Source: Pseudomonadota bacterium (GTDB lineage: Bacteria; Pseudomonadota; Gammaproteobacteria; Steroidobacterales; Steroidobacteraceae). Taken from it: 64,000 nucleotides of DNA. The stretch covers positions 1 to 64,000 of the forward strand of contig JAFEDS010000032.1 of NCBI GenBank assembly GCA_018241505.1. Direction: 5' to 3'. The notes beneath the pieces are model-generated. The model saw only the letters and a list, made by a program, of their open reading frames with translations, was not told the origin of the DNA and did no database searches. Position 1 is the first letter of the stretch. Each line of letters begins with the position of its first letter. Both the position numbers and the translations under genes were made by a program. Shown piece after piece: positions 55,652 through 64,000 of this stretch.

Positions 55652-56454
55652 GTAAATCCGGCGTGATGGTGAGCGTGTTGCTGTTTGCCGTGCTTCAACC
55701 AGCATTCGCTGACGATGAGGACGCGCAAGAGCGCGCGGCGCGTTGGAAGCAACTGCAGGAGTCGATTTTCCCCAAGCGGGAAGTGCTGGACTCCGGCGGC
55801 ATCATCACGGTTGAGGCACCTCCCCGCGCGTTGGACGCAGCGCTCGTGCCGGTTGAGTTGCATATGAGCAGCCCGGTGAAGGGCATCTATCTCATCATCG
55901 ACGACAATCCGGCGCCCATGGCTGCGCATTTTGTGTTCGGCCCCCGAGCGGATCCGCGCGACCTGAAGTTTCGCGTCCGCGTCAACGCCTATACCAACAT
56001 CCACGCAATCGCTGAGACGCAGGATGGCAAGCTGCACGCGGCGACCAAGTTTGTGAAAGCCGCTGGAGGCTGTTCAGCGCCGGCGGGATCGGATGAGGCG
56101 GCTGCGATGGCCGATATGGGCAGAATGAAGCTACGGCTGTTGGGTGAATTCAACGCAGGCAAGCCAATGCAGGCGCAACTGATGATCCGGCACCCGAATT
56201 TCAACGGCATGCAAATGAACCAGGTTACGCGGATGTACACCCCCGCGCGGTTCATTCGGACGATTGATGCGACCTACAACGGCGGGCAGGTGTTCCACAT
56301 GGATGCGGACATTTCACTTGCCACGGACCCGGTCATTACGTTCGGGTTTGTGCCGCACGAAAAGGGACAGATGACGGTCGTTGCCCAGGACAGCAGCGAC
56401 GCCAGGTTTGATCACAGCTTTGATGTACCGGGTACACCGGCGCCCACCGGATGA
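55642..56454 (+). CDS. SoxYZ-like carrier protein, quinoprotein-associated
   Basis: 270 residues with a signal peptide (VLLFAVLQPAFA). A SoxY-like domain ends in a carrier-type motif VKAAGGCSAPAG (Cys near 146), then a SoxZ-like domain with MQAQLMIRHPNFNGMQMNQVT. Fused SoxY-SoxZ proteins of this kind accompany PQQ-dependent dehydrogenases, perhaps as a sulfur or electron relay. It overlaps both neighbours. Confidence 0.85.
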   Translation: MGLSKSGVMVSVLLFAVLQPAFADDEDAQERAARWKQLQESIFPKREVLDSGGIITVEAPPRALDAALVPVELHMSSPVKGIYLIIDDNPAPMAAHFVFGPRADPRDLKFRVRVNAYTNIHAIAETQDGKLHAATKFVKAAGGCSAPAGSDEAAAMADMGRMKLRLLGEFNAGKPMQAQLMIRHPNFNGMQMNQVTRMYTPARFIRTIDATYNGGQVFHMDADISLATDPVITFGFVPHEKGQMTVVAQDSSDARFDHSFDVPGTPAPTG

Positions 56455-56957
56455 AAAGCCTGCTTCTGGCCGTTCTCCTGGCCACCGCCGAACCTGCCGG
56501 GTTTTGGACGGGGCCGGTCAATGACCCCGTTCCCACCACCATTCAGGGTGGCAAGGTTGTTCATACCGAAGCCCTGGCCGCGCTGTTGAAATCAACCCAT
56601 GCGGTGATAGTTGATGTTTCCGACTCCCCTCACCGGCCCGAGAACCTGCCGGCCACCACAGCCTGGTTGCCGGTACCGCATCCCGGCATCCCGGGCGCGA
56701 TCTGGATTCCCGGCGCCGGCCTTGGGTCGCCGCCCGCTAACGTGGAGGAGGTTTATCGCCGGCGGCTGGCCGTCGCGACTGGAAATGACTTCAAGCGAAC
56801 GCTCGTAGTCTATTGTCACAAACAGTGTTGGCTGAGCTGGAACGGTGCCAAGCGCGCCATCGGCTATGGCTACACGAACGTCTACTGGTTCCCGGATGGA
56901 ATCGAAGGTTGGCGCCAGGCGAAGCTGCCAACCCAGGTGCTGCAACCGGAAGGCTAG
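56451..56957 (+). CDS. PQQ-catabolism-associated CXXCW-motif rhodanese-like protein
   Basis: 168 residues with a signal-like start. The rhodanese-like fold carries VVYCHKQCWLSWNGAKRAIG, with Cys122, Cys126 and Trp127, then VYWFPDGIEGWRQA. This matches the PQQ-dependent catabolism-associated CXXCW family. It is the last gene of the four-gene rightward unit and overlaps the SoxYZ-like gene by four bases. Confidence 0.85.
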   Translation: MKSLLLAVLLATAEPAGFWTGPVNDPVPTTIQGGKVVHTEALAALLKSTHAVIVDVSDSPHRPENLPATTAWLPVPHPGIPGAIWIPGAGLGSPPANVEEVYRRRLAVATGNDFKRTLVVYCHKQCWLSWNGAKRAIGYGYTNVYWFPDGIEGWRQAKLPTQVLQPEG

Positions 56958-56982
56958 CGCGGCCAACGCCGCGCCCATCCAA

Positions 56983-57486
56983 TCAGTCGCCGCCTTCGAT
57001 GTTCTGCTCGATCTTCTCGAGCGTCGCAATCAACTGCGCAACATCCTTCCGCGCAATCCCCTCCAACGCCAGGTCCTGGTGACGCATGGCGGCCGGAACA
57101 ATCTGTTTGAAAACCTCGGAGCCCGCGGCCGTCAGGGAAATCAACGTCATGCGCGAGTCGCGGGTCGAAGGCCGACGGGCGACCAGGTCGTTCTTCTCGA
57201 GACGTGACACCACCCGGCTGATGGTAGGTTGCTCCATCAATGTGGCTTCCACGATCTCACCGATGCTGAGAGCGCCATACGCTTTCAACACACTGATGAC
57301 ACGCCACTGGGACGGGCTCATTCGCATAGCCCGCAGCCGCGTATGTAACCGCAACTGCAGCTTCACACTGGCCCGATAGAGCCGGTATGGAAAGAAACTA
57401 TCGAGCCACTGGTCCCCGGTCCGGGTGCGGCGGTCGCTCCGTTCGGTGGCGACCGCCACTTCTTTCTTGGTAATTGCTCTTGCCAT
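56983..57486 (-). CDS. MarR-family regulator
   Basis: 167 residues from ATG 57486. The winged HTH reads MSPSQWRVISVLKAYGALSIGEIVEATLMEQPTISRVVSRLEKNDLVARRPS with the DSRMTLISLTAAG wing. It is convergent with the CXXCW gene and lies downstream of the leftward TonB receptor. An inverted repeat overlaps its own start, so it is probably autoregulated, and it may control the receptor/amidohydrolase group. Confidence 0.9.
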   Translation of the reverse strand: MARAITKKEVAVATERSDRRTRTGDQWLDSFFPYRLYRASVKLQLRLHTRLRAMRMSPSQWRVISVLKAYGALSIGEIVEATLMEQPTISRVVSRLEKNDLVARRPSTRDSRMTLISLTAAGSEVFKQIVPAAMRHQDLALEGIARKDVAQLIATLEKIEQNIEGGD

Positions 57487-57522
57487 GTGCGCGCAGTTTA
57501 GCCGTCTGTTCGCGCACGTGGC
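57482..57522. promoter_or_regulatory. Inverted repeat at the MarR start, probable operator
   Basis: GCCATGTGCGCG (57482-57493) and CGCGCACGTGGC (57511-57522) are inverted copies with one mismatch across 17 bases. The left arm contains the start codon of the MarR gene. Confidence 0.55.
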
Positions 57523-57579
57523 AGAGCTTTCGACCGCGATCCGCGGCCGACCTTTCAATTACCTTTCATCTGTCCCGGT

Positions 57580-60018
57580 TCAGAACTTCTTGGTCACTTC
57601 CAGGCCGATGGTCCGGGGCTGGTTGGTGTATTTGGCAGTGGGTGTAGCCGTGGCCGCCGCCAGGTAGACCTCCCCTGCCACGTCAAACGCATTGTTTATG
57701 TACAGCGCCAGATCCAGACCCGAATTCCCGTTCATGGCCCCGAACCGGAAGTTGGTGATGTCATAGGCATGCTGAATCCGGTAGGTGGTGAACGAGGTCG
57801 GGCGGAAATCCGTGGCGGAACGTCCGTGGTACGAATAGTCCACGCGGGCGAAGGCCGCCCAATCCGGCAAAGCGGCCACCGAGCGCGTGTACTGCGCACC
57901 GAGGTCGAATGTGAATTCCGGAATGCGGGGTAGCTTGTCGCCGGCCTTACCCGGGGCAACCACAACGCTGTTCCTTTCGTCCTCGGTCAGCTTGCGGGTG
58001 GGCAGGAAGCTGAATCCGGCGTTTACATCGAATCCGCGCACCAGTCGCATCTGGGTCTCAAATTCCATACCGGTGACACGAGCTTTGCCGGCGTTGCTGA
58101 TGAAGCCGAACGAGCCCGTGGGATCGCGGCCCGAGACCTGGATGTTGTCCCACTCGATGTCGAAGGCGTTGATGTTGACTGTCAGCTTTTTGTCGAACCA
58201 TTGGGATTTGATGCCCAACTCGTAGTTCCACAGCGAATCGGCCGCGTAGCCCGGCGGCACTGCAGCAAAGGTCGACTGGTTGGTGCCGCCCAGCCGGAAC
58301 CCCTGGCTGGCCAGGGCAAACACGGTCATGTCATCCCAGGGGCGATAGGACAACTGGAACTTCTTGATCAGCTTGTTTTCACTGAAGTGGCCGAAGGCCG
58401 GCTTGGGCAAGGCGCCGAACAGCGGAAACTGGAACAGGTAGTGGCCCGAATCGGATTGCGTGGCCGAGAACTCGCGCAAACCCGCCATGGCTTCCAACTT
58501 GCTGAAAAAGCGGTACGTCAGCTCGCCGAACTCGGCATGTTCGTTGATGGTTCGTGTGTTGACCCGTGACAGCGCGCAAGGCTGACAACCCGCAATACCG
58601 GCGCCCGGCAGGGCGGAAAAGCCGGTCGGCGGCGCGGTGATCGGGAAAGGCAGGCCCGTATCGGCATCGACCACCGGCGACTGGCTGCGGAAGCCGGAAT
58701 CGCGCTTGCGGTAGAAGAAGCCCGCCAGCCAGCCGAACGAGCCGTCACCGTTGGAATTGAGCCGGATTTCACCGCTCTTCTGCAGGATGTTCTGGGTCTG
58801 GTCGGTCAGCTCCGGAAACAGGTCGCCGCGAAGACAGGTGGCCGCGTTGGCGTTGGCACGCGCGATATCGACTGTGGGGCCACCCTTGAAGCAGTTGGGA
58901 GTGCCCTGCAGCGCCGCGGGGCCGAGGCCCAGGGAGATGACCGCCCAGGTGTTGTCGCGGAAGAAGCCGAAATCGCGCCGGTAGAACGAGCCTGTCGCCG
59001 TCAGGGTCGCGAATTTCACATCCTGGGTCAGCGTCAAGCTGTAGATCTGCTGTTTGTCCGGCAACGGCGTCTGCACGTAGTCGGCCGTGTTGTACTCGCC
59101 GGTGTTGAAGTAAGCGAGGTTCGGGACGAAGTCGGTGTAGCCGTTGTTGCTCGGTCCCGTACCCCGAACGTGGAAGGTGTCGAACGGGTAGTAGTTGTTG
59201 GCGCCCCCGATGTCACGGTTTTGCAGCCACGCCATGACATCGATCGTGGTCCCCTCGGCGGGCTGGTAGCGAAGCAGCGCGCGGCCACCCTCGGTTCTCG
59301 CCCAGTTGATGTTGTCATTGCCCAGGCGAACGTTGTCGATGTAGCCGCCGGTGTGATCGTAGTAGGCGGTGAGGCGAACCCCGAGCACGTCCTGGATCAA
59401 GGGAAGATTGAACACGCCATTCGCACCGCCACCCGGATCGCCGTGCTGCATGTACTGCGCGTTGGCGTCGACAGTGGCGCTGACTTCAGTCAGGGAAGGC
59501 TTCTTCGCAATGAACCGCACGACACCGGTCTGGGAATTGGCCCCGAAAGTGGTGCCCTGCGGACCCTTCAGGACTTCGATGCGATCCATGTCAATGAGCT
59601 TCAGGTCCGGCGTCTGCGAGCCGCTGTCACCGGTACTGCTCTGAATGCCGGGAGCAGGCACTTCGTCGTAATAAACGGCGACCTGCTCCTGCCCGGGCGA
59701 GAACACGCCGCGCACAATGTACCGCTTCTCGCCCGCACCCTGGTCGTTGAAGGTGAGACCGGGCACCGAGCTGGCGAAGTCCGTGAAATCCTTCACGCCC
59801 ATCGCCTCCAACTGCGCCGAGCCGATCGCCGTGATGGCGGTCGGAATCGACTGCGCGGTTTCTTCACCGCGCTTGCGCGCCGTCACGAGAACTTCTGACA
59901 GCCCTGCGTCGTCGGCCGCGGCCGGGCTGTCAGCAGCCTGGGCCGTCCGCGCGGTACCCACCATCGCGCAGGCAACAGCCAACCCGACTGATAAACACAG
60001 ACTTCTCGAGATATGCAT
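57580..60018 (-). CDS. TonB-dependent outer-membrane receptor
   Basis: 812 residues with a signal peptide (LSVGLAVACAMVGTARTAQA). The TonB box region LSEVLVTARKRGEE is followed by a plug (SIPTAITAIGSAQLEAMG through IEVLKGPQGTTFGANSQTGVV) and a barrel ending in EVTKKF with C-terminal Phe. There is no STN domain, so it is a pure transporter of the IroN/CirA-like, substrate-unknown group. It is divergent from two secreted amidohydrolases, 194 bp away, which suggests uptake of the compound they process or its product. Confidence 0.92.
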   Translation of the reverse strand: MHISRSLCLSVGLAVACAMVGTARTAQAADSPAAADDAGLSEVLVTARKRGEETAQSIPTAITAIGSAQLEAMGVKDFTDFASSVPGLTFNDQGAGEKRYIVRGVFSPGQEQVAVYYDEVPAPGIQSSTGDSGSQTPDLKLIDMDRIEVLKGPQGTTFGANSQTGVVRFIAKKPSLTEVSATVDANAQYMQHGDPGGGANGVFNLPLIQDVLGVRLTAYYDHTGGYIDNVRLGNDNINWARTEGGRALLRYQPAEGTTIDVMAWLQNRDIGGANNYYPFDTFHVRGTGPSNNGYTDFVPNLAYFNTGEYNTADYVQTPLPDKQQIYSLTLTQDVKFATLTATGSFYRRDFGFFRDNTWAVISLGLGPAALQGTPNCFKGGPTVDIARANANAATCLRGDLFPELTDQTQNILQKSGEIRLNSNGDGSFGWLAGFFYRKRDSGFRSQSPVVDADTGLPFPITAPPTGFSALPGAGIAGCQPCALSRVNTRTINEHAEFGELTYRFFSKLEAMAGLREFSATQSDSGHYLFQFPLFGALPKPAFGHFSENKLIKKFQLSYRPWDDMTVFALASQGFRLGGTNQSTFAAVPPGYAADSLWNYELGIKSQWFDKKLTVNINAFDIEWDNIQVSGRDPTGSFGFISNAGKARVTGMEFETQMRLVRGFDVNAGFSFLPTRKLTEDERNSVVVAPGKAGDKLPRIPEFTFDLGAQYTRSVAALPDWAAFARVDYSYHGRSATDFRPTSFTTYRIQHAYDITNFRFGAMNGNSGLDLALYINNAFDVAGEVYLAAATATPTAKYTNQPRTIGLEVTKKF

Positions 60019-60212
60019 TTCCGCTCCCCGTTTGGATCACGAGTTGTATTGGGCAGCCGCCATCCCCCACGCTCGTCGCGTCGGGTGCGCCCGTGATTCG
60101 CCAGCACGCGGATGCTTGCGAACTGTATATTCCGAATCATATTATCCCCGGAAGCTTTAGATGTGAAGTGTTACTTTGCGTTGCCCGGGTGCAACGCCTG
60201 CAGGAGATGTTG

Positions 60213-61580
60213 ATGCGACTTTCCACCTTCCGCCTCATCGCTGCGACCGTTGCACTGTTTGCGAGCGGCGCTGCGCTGTCTCAGGATGTCCCCGTGAAAG
60301 GCGGTGTGCTGGCGCCGCCGCCTTTCTCCATCATTCACGCAGGTACGTTGCTGGCGGTTCCGGGCACGAAGCCGGTGTCGAAGGCAACCATTGCGGTTGA
60401 GAAAGGCAACGTCAAAGTCATCAAGGACGGTTACGTGGATGCGGCCTCACTCGGGCTGCCTCCTGACACGCCGGTCATTGATTTGACTGATAAATTCGTA
60501 ATGCCCGGATTCATTGACCTGCACGTGCACCTGAGCTCGGGTGCCGAGCGTGGGCGCGATCTGAGCCTGCGTGAGCCTGACAACTACTTCACGGTGGTTG
60601 CCTACAGGAGTGCTACACAAGAGCTCATGGCCGGCTTCACAACAGTGAGAGATCTCGGCTCCGTGGGTTACACCATCTTCGGTCTGCGGGATGCCATCCG
60701 CGATGGCATTGTCACCGGTCCGCGCATCCTGGCCTCCGGCGACCCGATCAGCCCGACCGATGGGCATGCCGACAATCACAACCTGCGCGAAGAGTTACTG
60801 ACAGCCATTATCAGACGCGGCGTGTGCGATGGACCGGATGAGTGCCAGAAAGTGGTACGGGAAGCGATTCGCCGCGGCGCCGATGTCATAAAAGTGATGG
60901 CTACCGGCGGCACGCTGGATGAATCCGATGGCGGCACCGGCCAGCAGTTTACTGACGCCGAGCTCGAGTCGATTGCGGACACCGCACATTCTCTCGGCCG
61001 CAAGGTTACGGCGCACGCCCACGCGAAGGCCGGAATCGACGGCTGCATCCGTGCCAACTTTGACTCCATCGAACACGGCATGTGGGCGGATGAGGAGACC
61101 CTGAAGACCATGAAGGCGAAGGGAATCTGGCTCGTTCCGACGGCCGCGACCATTACTTACGTCGGTGACACCCCCGAGAAAATCCGCAACGGCCCGCTCA
61201 AGGACCTGCCGCCTGTGTCAATGGAGAAGGTGCTCAAGCTCGGCACTCAACCGCGCAAGCTCGTGAAGATGGCGCATCAGATCGGCGTAGGCATCGCGCT
61301 CGGTACCGATGCACCCCTCGTACCGCACGGCCAGAACGCTGCTGAAATGGTTGAGTATGTGAATGCAGGCATGACACCGATGGAGGCTCTGATGACCGGG
61401 ACGGTGAATGCGGCTCAGGCGGGAGGGATCAAGGTCGCCGGCAAGCTCGAGCCTGGCCTGTCCGCCGACGTGGTGGCCATGTCGAAGAGCCCGCTCCAGG
61501 ATATCCACGCCGTCATGGATGTTGGGTTTGTCATGACCCACGGCATGGTGGTGAAGAGCTTCGGAGGCCGCGCGAAATGA
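60213..61580 (+). CDS. Secreted amidohydrolase, Xaa-Pro-dipeptidase-like
   Basis: 455 residues from ATG 60213 (GGAG seven bases upstream), with a signal peptide (LIAATVALFASGAALSQ). Metal ligands are HVHL in FIDLHVHLSSG, Lys in VIKVMATGG, His in VTAHAHAKAG, His in SIEHGMW and Asp in LGTDAPL. These are the complete binuclear amidohydrolase set. Relatives include secreted prolidase-like and N-acyl amino acid hydrolases. It overlaps the next gene by four bases. Confidence 0.9.
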   Translation: MRLSTFRLIAATVALFASGAALSQDVPVKGGVLAPPPFSIIHAGTLLAVPGTKPVSKATIAVEKGNVKVIKDGYVDAASLGLPPDTPVIDLTDKFVMPGFIDLHVHLSSGAERGRDLSLREPDNYFTVVAYRSATQELMAGFTTVRDLGSVGYTIFGLRDAIRDGIVTGPRILASGDPISPTDGHADNHNLREELLTAIIRRGVCDGPDECQKVVREAIRRGADVIKVMATGGTLDESDGGTGQQFTDAELESIADTAHSLGRKVTAHAHAKAGIDGCIRANFDSIEHGMWADEETLKTMKAKGIWLVPTAATITYVGDTPEKIRNGPLKDLPPVSMEKVLKLGTQPRKLVKMAHQIGVGIALGTDAPLVPHGQNAAEMVEYVNAGMTPMEALMTGTVNAAQAGGIKVAGKLEPGLSADVVAMSKSPLQDIHAVMDVGFVMTHGMVVKSFGGRAK

Positions 61581-62926
61581 AATTCCTGGCAGCCCTACTG
61601 CTCACCGCAACCGCCGCGCATGCAGAAAATACCTACATAGAGCATGTCACGCTCATTGACGGCATTCACGCCCCCCAGCGTGACATGACCGTTGCTGTTG
61701 AAGGCGACAAGATCACAACGGTCGCGCCGAGCGCCGTCGCGCGTGGCATGAAAGGCAAGAAGATCGACGGGAAAGGCAAATACCTCATTCCGGGCCTCAT
61801 GGATGTTCACATCCACCTGAAGGGCGGATTCGACATCACGGGTAAAGTCGACGCGGAGATGGGTCCGCCGAACCGTGAAGAAGGCGTCCAGGCGCTTGCG
61901 AGCTTTTTGTATGCCGGCGTGACAACTGTGTTTGATGCGGGCAACCGCGCGGAGCACATTCTGCCGCTGCGCGCGGATGAACGCGCCGGAAAGATTCTGT
62001 CGCCGCGAATTTTCGCTACCGGCAATCTCGTCACCTATCCGGGCAGCCACGGGGACCGGATGGCGGTGCGCATCAGCGACTTCGAGAAGGACAAGGCGCT
62101 GTTGGATAAGCACATCGCCGAGCAGCAACCCGATATCCTGAAGCTGACCCTGGAAGAGGAAGGCTGGGGCTCACGGCCCATGATCACGCTGATGCCGGTC
62201 GATCTGCTCGAGAAGATCACCCGTTACTACAACCAACACGGCATCCGCACGACGGTACACGTCTCGAGCGAGCTGCGGTCGTTGGAGGCAATTTATGCGG
62301 GAAGCGACACTCTCGCGCACCCGGTGATCCAGGGTCCGGTGAGCGATTCGTTCGTCAAACTGATGGCCGCGAAGAAGACGCCCTTCGCCAGCACCTTGAC
62401 CATTGGTGAGAACTACAGCCGCCTCGCCGAGCACCCGGAATATCTGGATCAGCCTTTGTATGTGGCTTCCATGAGCGCAGAAGAACGGGAAAAGCTCAAG
62501 ACGACTACGCGCGCTGAGTGGCAAAAGCGGCCGTGGACGTGGTGGATGAAGATCATGACGCCCATCGCGCAGGAGAACGTGCGGAAGATCCATGCTGCCG
62601 GCGGGACGGTTGCCTGCGGTACGGACCAGAGCACTGGGGCAGCAACTCAACGTGAGCTGGAATTGCTGGCCGCAGCGGGGATTTCACCCCTGGATGTCAT
62701 ACGCATTGCGACGTACAACAGCGCGGTGTTTCTCGGCAAGGCGGATCAGTTGGGGTCGGTGGACACGGGCAAGCTGGCGGACCTGGTGCTGCTGAGCAAG
62801 GACCCGACCGTGGATATCAACAACGCCAAGTCGATTGTGTTTGTTATGAAGAACGGGCAGATGATCGACGAGAGCCAGTTGCCGCTCGCCGGCGGGAAGC
62901 AGAAGCGGCGCTTTTCGGGGACTTAG
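61577..62926 (+). CDS. Second secreted amidohydrolase
   Basis: 449 residues with a short signal peptide (LAALLLTATAAHA). Ligands are HIH in MDVHIHLKGG, Lys in ILKLTLEE, His in TTVHVSSEL, His in TLAHPVI and Asp in ACGTDQST. It is related to the preceding enzyme but clearly diverged, so the pair may cleave different bonds of one substrate. The 3' end overlaps the convergent DUF72 gene by 83 bp. Confidence 0.88.
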   Translation: MKFLAALLLTATAAHAENTYIEHVTLIDGIHAPQRDMTVAVEGDKITTVAPSAVARGMKGKKIDGKGKYLIPGLMDVHIHLKGGFDITGKVDAEMGPPNREEGVQALASFLYAGVTTVFDAGNRAEHILPLRADERAGKILSPRIFATGNLVTYPGSHGDRMAVRISDFEKDKALLDKHIAEQQPDILKLTLEEEGWGSRPMITLMPVDLLEKITRYYNQHGIRTTVHVSSELRSLEAIYAGSDTLAHPVIQGPVSDSFVKLMAAKKTPFASTLTIGENYSRLAEHPEYLDQPLYVASMSAEEREKLKTTTRAEWQKRPWTWWMKIMTPIAQENVRKIHAAGGTVACGTDQSTGAATQRELELLAAAGISPLDVIRIATYNSAVFLGKADQLGSVDTGKLADLVLLSKDPTVDINNAKSIVFVMKNGQMIDESQLPLAGGKQKRRFSGT

Positions 62927-64000
62927 CAGGGCGTTTGGCGGGGGCAGCACGCTTCGCGCCGGCCGTGGCCTTGGCGCGGACGGTGGCTGCTTTCTTTTTC
63001 GGGACCTTGCGCGGCGCGGCACCGCTTTTGGCCAGGCGGGCCTTGCCGCGCTGGGTCCGACCTGTCTCAGGCGTATCGCCATCCGCGGGCGCGGGGCGCC
63101 GCCGGGCCACCGTCGGCGCTGATACCATCTCCGGCGCCAACGCCGCCTCGGCGACTGTGTCCGCCTCGCCGCCCGCATCGGGCGCCGGCGCCCCAATACC
63201 CAACTTCCGCATCAACGTCTGCGCATCAAACGGCGCCCGCAATTTCACATCCGTGTTGTCGAAAAAGCAGAACACATCGCGCGGGGCGCTTGTCGGCGGC
63301 TCTTGGGGCGATACCTTTTCGGCATCCTCAGGTTCCGACCCGCTCTGCCAGGCTCGGATCCGTTTTGCCCAACGATCCAACGCCTTGTCCGAGTACCCGC
63401 TCTTGTACAACTCCTGGTCACCGTGCAAGCGCATGTAGACAAAGTCAGCAGTGATGTCGTGAGTCATCGGCCACTTTCGTGCCGTTTCGGCAATCACCAG
63501 CGCCACGTCATACTTCCTCAGCAGGTCCACAAAGGCGGGAGTCATGAAACTGTCGTTCCGGACCTCCAGCGCGTGCCGCATCGGCCGCTTCGCGTCGATT
63601 TCGAGTTGTGAACGCTTCGCCATCCAGTCATCGTGATTGCGCGCAATAGCAGCGGCCTGCTCGGTGTCGTGAGGCAGCAATTTCAGGAAAGCCTCGAGAC
63701 GCTCCGGGTCGAATTTGAGAAAGGGCGGCAACTGCCACAGGATAGGCCCCAACTTCTCCTCGAGATTGAACAGCCCCGAAGCGAGAAAGTTGGCCAGCGG
63801 TCCCTCGGCATCCTTCAGTTGACGGACGTGTGTGATGAATTTCGGCGCCTTGATCGTGAACATGAAGTCCGCGGGCGTGTCGGCGTACCAGCTTGCGTAG
63901 CTTTGCGGCCGCTGCAATGAGTAGAACGAGCCGTTGATCTCTATGACCGGCAGTTGCGATGAGGCGTATTGCAGCTCCGCGCGCTGCGGCAGATCCTTCG
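62844..64000 (-). CDS. DUF72 protein with basic C-terminal tail, partial (runs off the window)
   Basis: Coding continues past base 64000: INGSFYSLQRPQSYASWY is in frame upstream of the first internal ATG. The DUF72 core is clear: FMFTIKAPKFITHVRQL, LGPILWQLPPFLKFDPERLEAFL, HALEVRNDSF, FVYMRLHG and DVFCFFDNTD. After about 240 visible residues comes a low-complexity tail rich in Lys, Ala, Arg and Pro (KKKAATVRAKATAGAKRAAP) like histone H1 tails. DUF72 is a TIM-barrel family of unknown function. The tail overlaps the convergent amidohydrolase gene. Confidence 0.85.
   Translation of the reverse strand, partial: KDLPQRAELQYASSQLPVIEINGSFYSLQRPQSYASWYADTPADFMFTIKAPKFITHVRQLKDAEGPLANFLASGLFNLEEKLGPILWQLPPFLKFDPERLEAFLKLLPHDTEQAAAIARNHDDWMAKRSQLEIDAKRPMRHALEVRNDSFMTPAFVDLLRKYDVALVIAETARKWPMTHDITADFVYMRLHGDQELYKSGYSDKALDRWAKRIRAWQSGSEPEDAEKVSPQEPPTSAPRDVFCFFDNTDVKLRAPFDAQTLMRKLGIGAPAPDAGGEADTVAEAALAPEMVSAPTVARRRPAPADGDTPETGRTQRGKARLAKSGAAPRKVPKKKAATVRAKATAGAKRAAPAKRPAKSPKSAASASRRRAATGSRRSSARSS

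Overview
The window looks like chromosomal DNA of a GC-rich gammaproteobacterium. I judge this from its high-GC third codon positions and from the mix of families: two large TonB-dependent receptors, a FecI/FecR pair, HrpB, YgiQ, M13 and S9 peptidases, an NfeD/stomatin pair, NamZ (DUF1343) and DOMON-like proteins. This mix is typical of the Xanthomonadales/Nevskiales/Steroidobacter side of the class, but the exact genus is inference. No rRNA, tRNA or CRISPR array was seen.

The left 19.5 kb is accessory. Two IS21-family elements (3-2012 and about 4238-6983) flank a decayed Tn5053/Tn402-like tni module: a tniA tail, a frameshifted tniB and a 3'-truncated tniQ. A 24-bp-period repeat array beside the first IS looks like the orphan end of a third element. 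From 7 to 19.5 kb lies a polymorphic-toxin-like island. It holds a 2145-residue secreted SpvB/FG-GAP/RHS protein and, downstream of it, a string of small ORFs and broken tails (a two-TM protein, an orphan 3' fragment, a lipoprotein, an orphan tail fragment and a Coa1-like membrane protein). Upstream of it are a TonB-like protein, a broken HigA-type antitoxin, an NlpC/P60 peptidase with a peptidoglycan-binding domain, and a lipoprotein.

The middle, 19.8-38.4 kb, carries functional cassettes. These are an Abhydrolase_10 enzyme; an acyltransferase-3/GT-C-like membrane pair; and a tightly packed five-gene signalling unit (FecI sigma, FecR anti-sigma, a stand-alone STN domain, a stand-alone OmpR-type winged helix, a FecA-like receptor) with a divergent AraC regulator. 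They are followed by a PD-(D/E)XK-like/PIN overlapping gene pair; P450, isonitrile-hydratase-like and B12-type radical SAM genes; and a TetR/amidohydrolase pair with a near-perfect 36-bp operator.

The right part, 38.4-64 kb, is mostly housekeeping: a trypsin-like protease, HrpB, M13 peptidase, DUF423, slipin and NfeD, YgiQ, S9 peptidase, NamZ and DOMON-like. It then gives way to a plus-strand run of flavin amine oxidase plus three proteins normally linked to PQQ-dependent dehydrogenases (MBL hydrolase, SoxYZ-like carrier, CXXCW protein). Last come MarR and a TonB receptor divergent from two overlapping secreted amidohydrolases, and a partial DUF72 protein with a histone-H1-like tail. The overall picture is uptake and breakdown of amides, esters and amines, next to an IS-rich toxin island.
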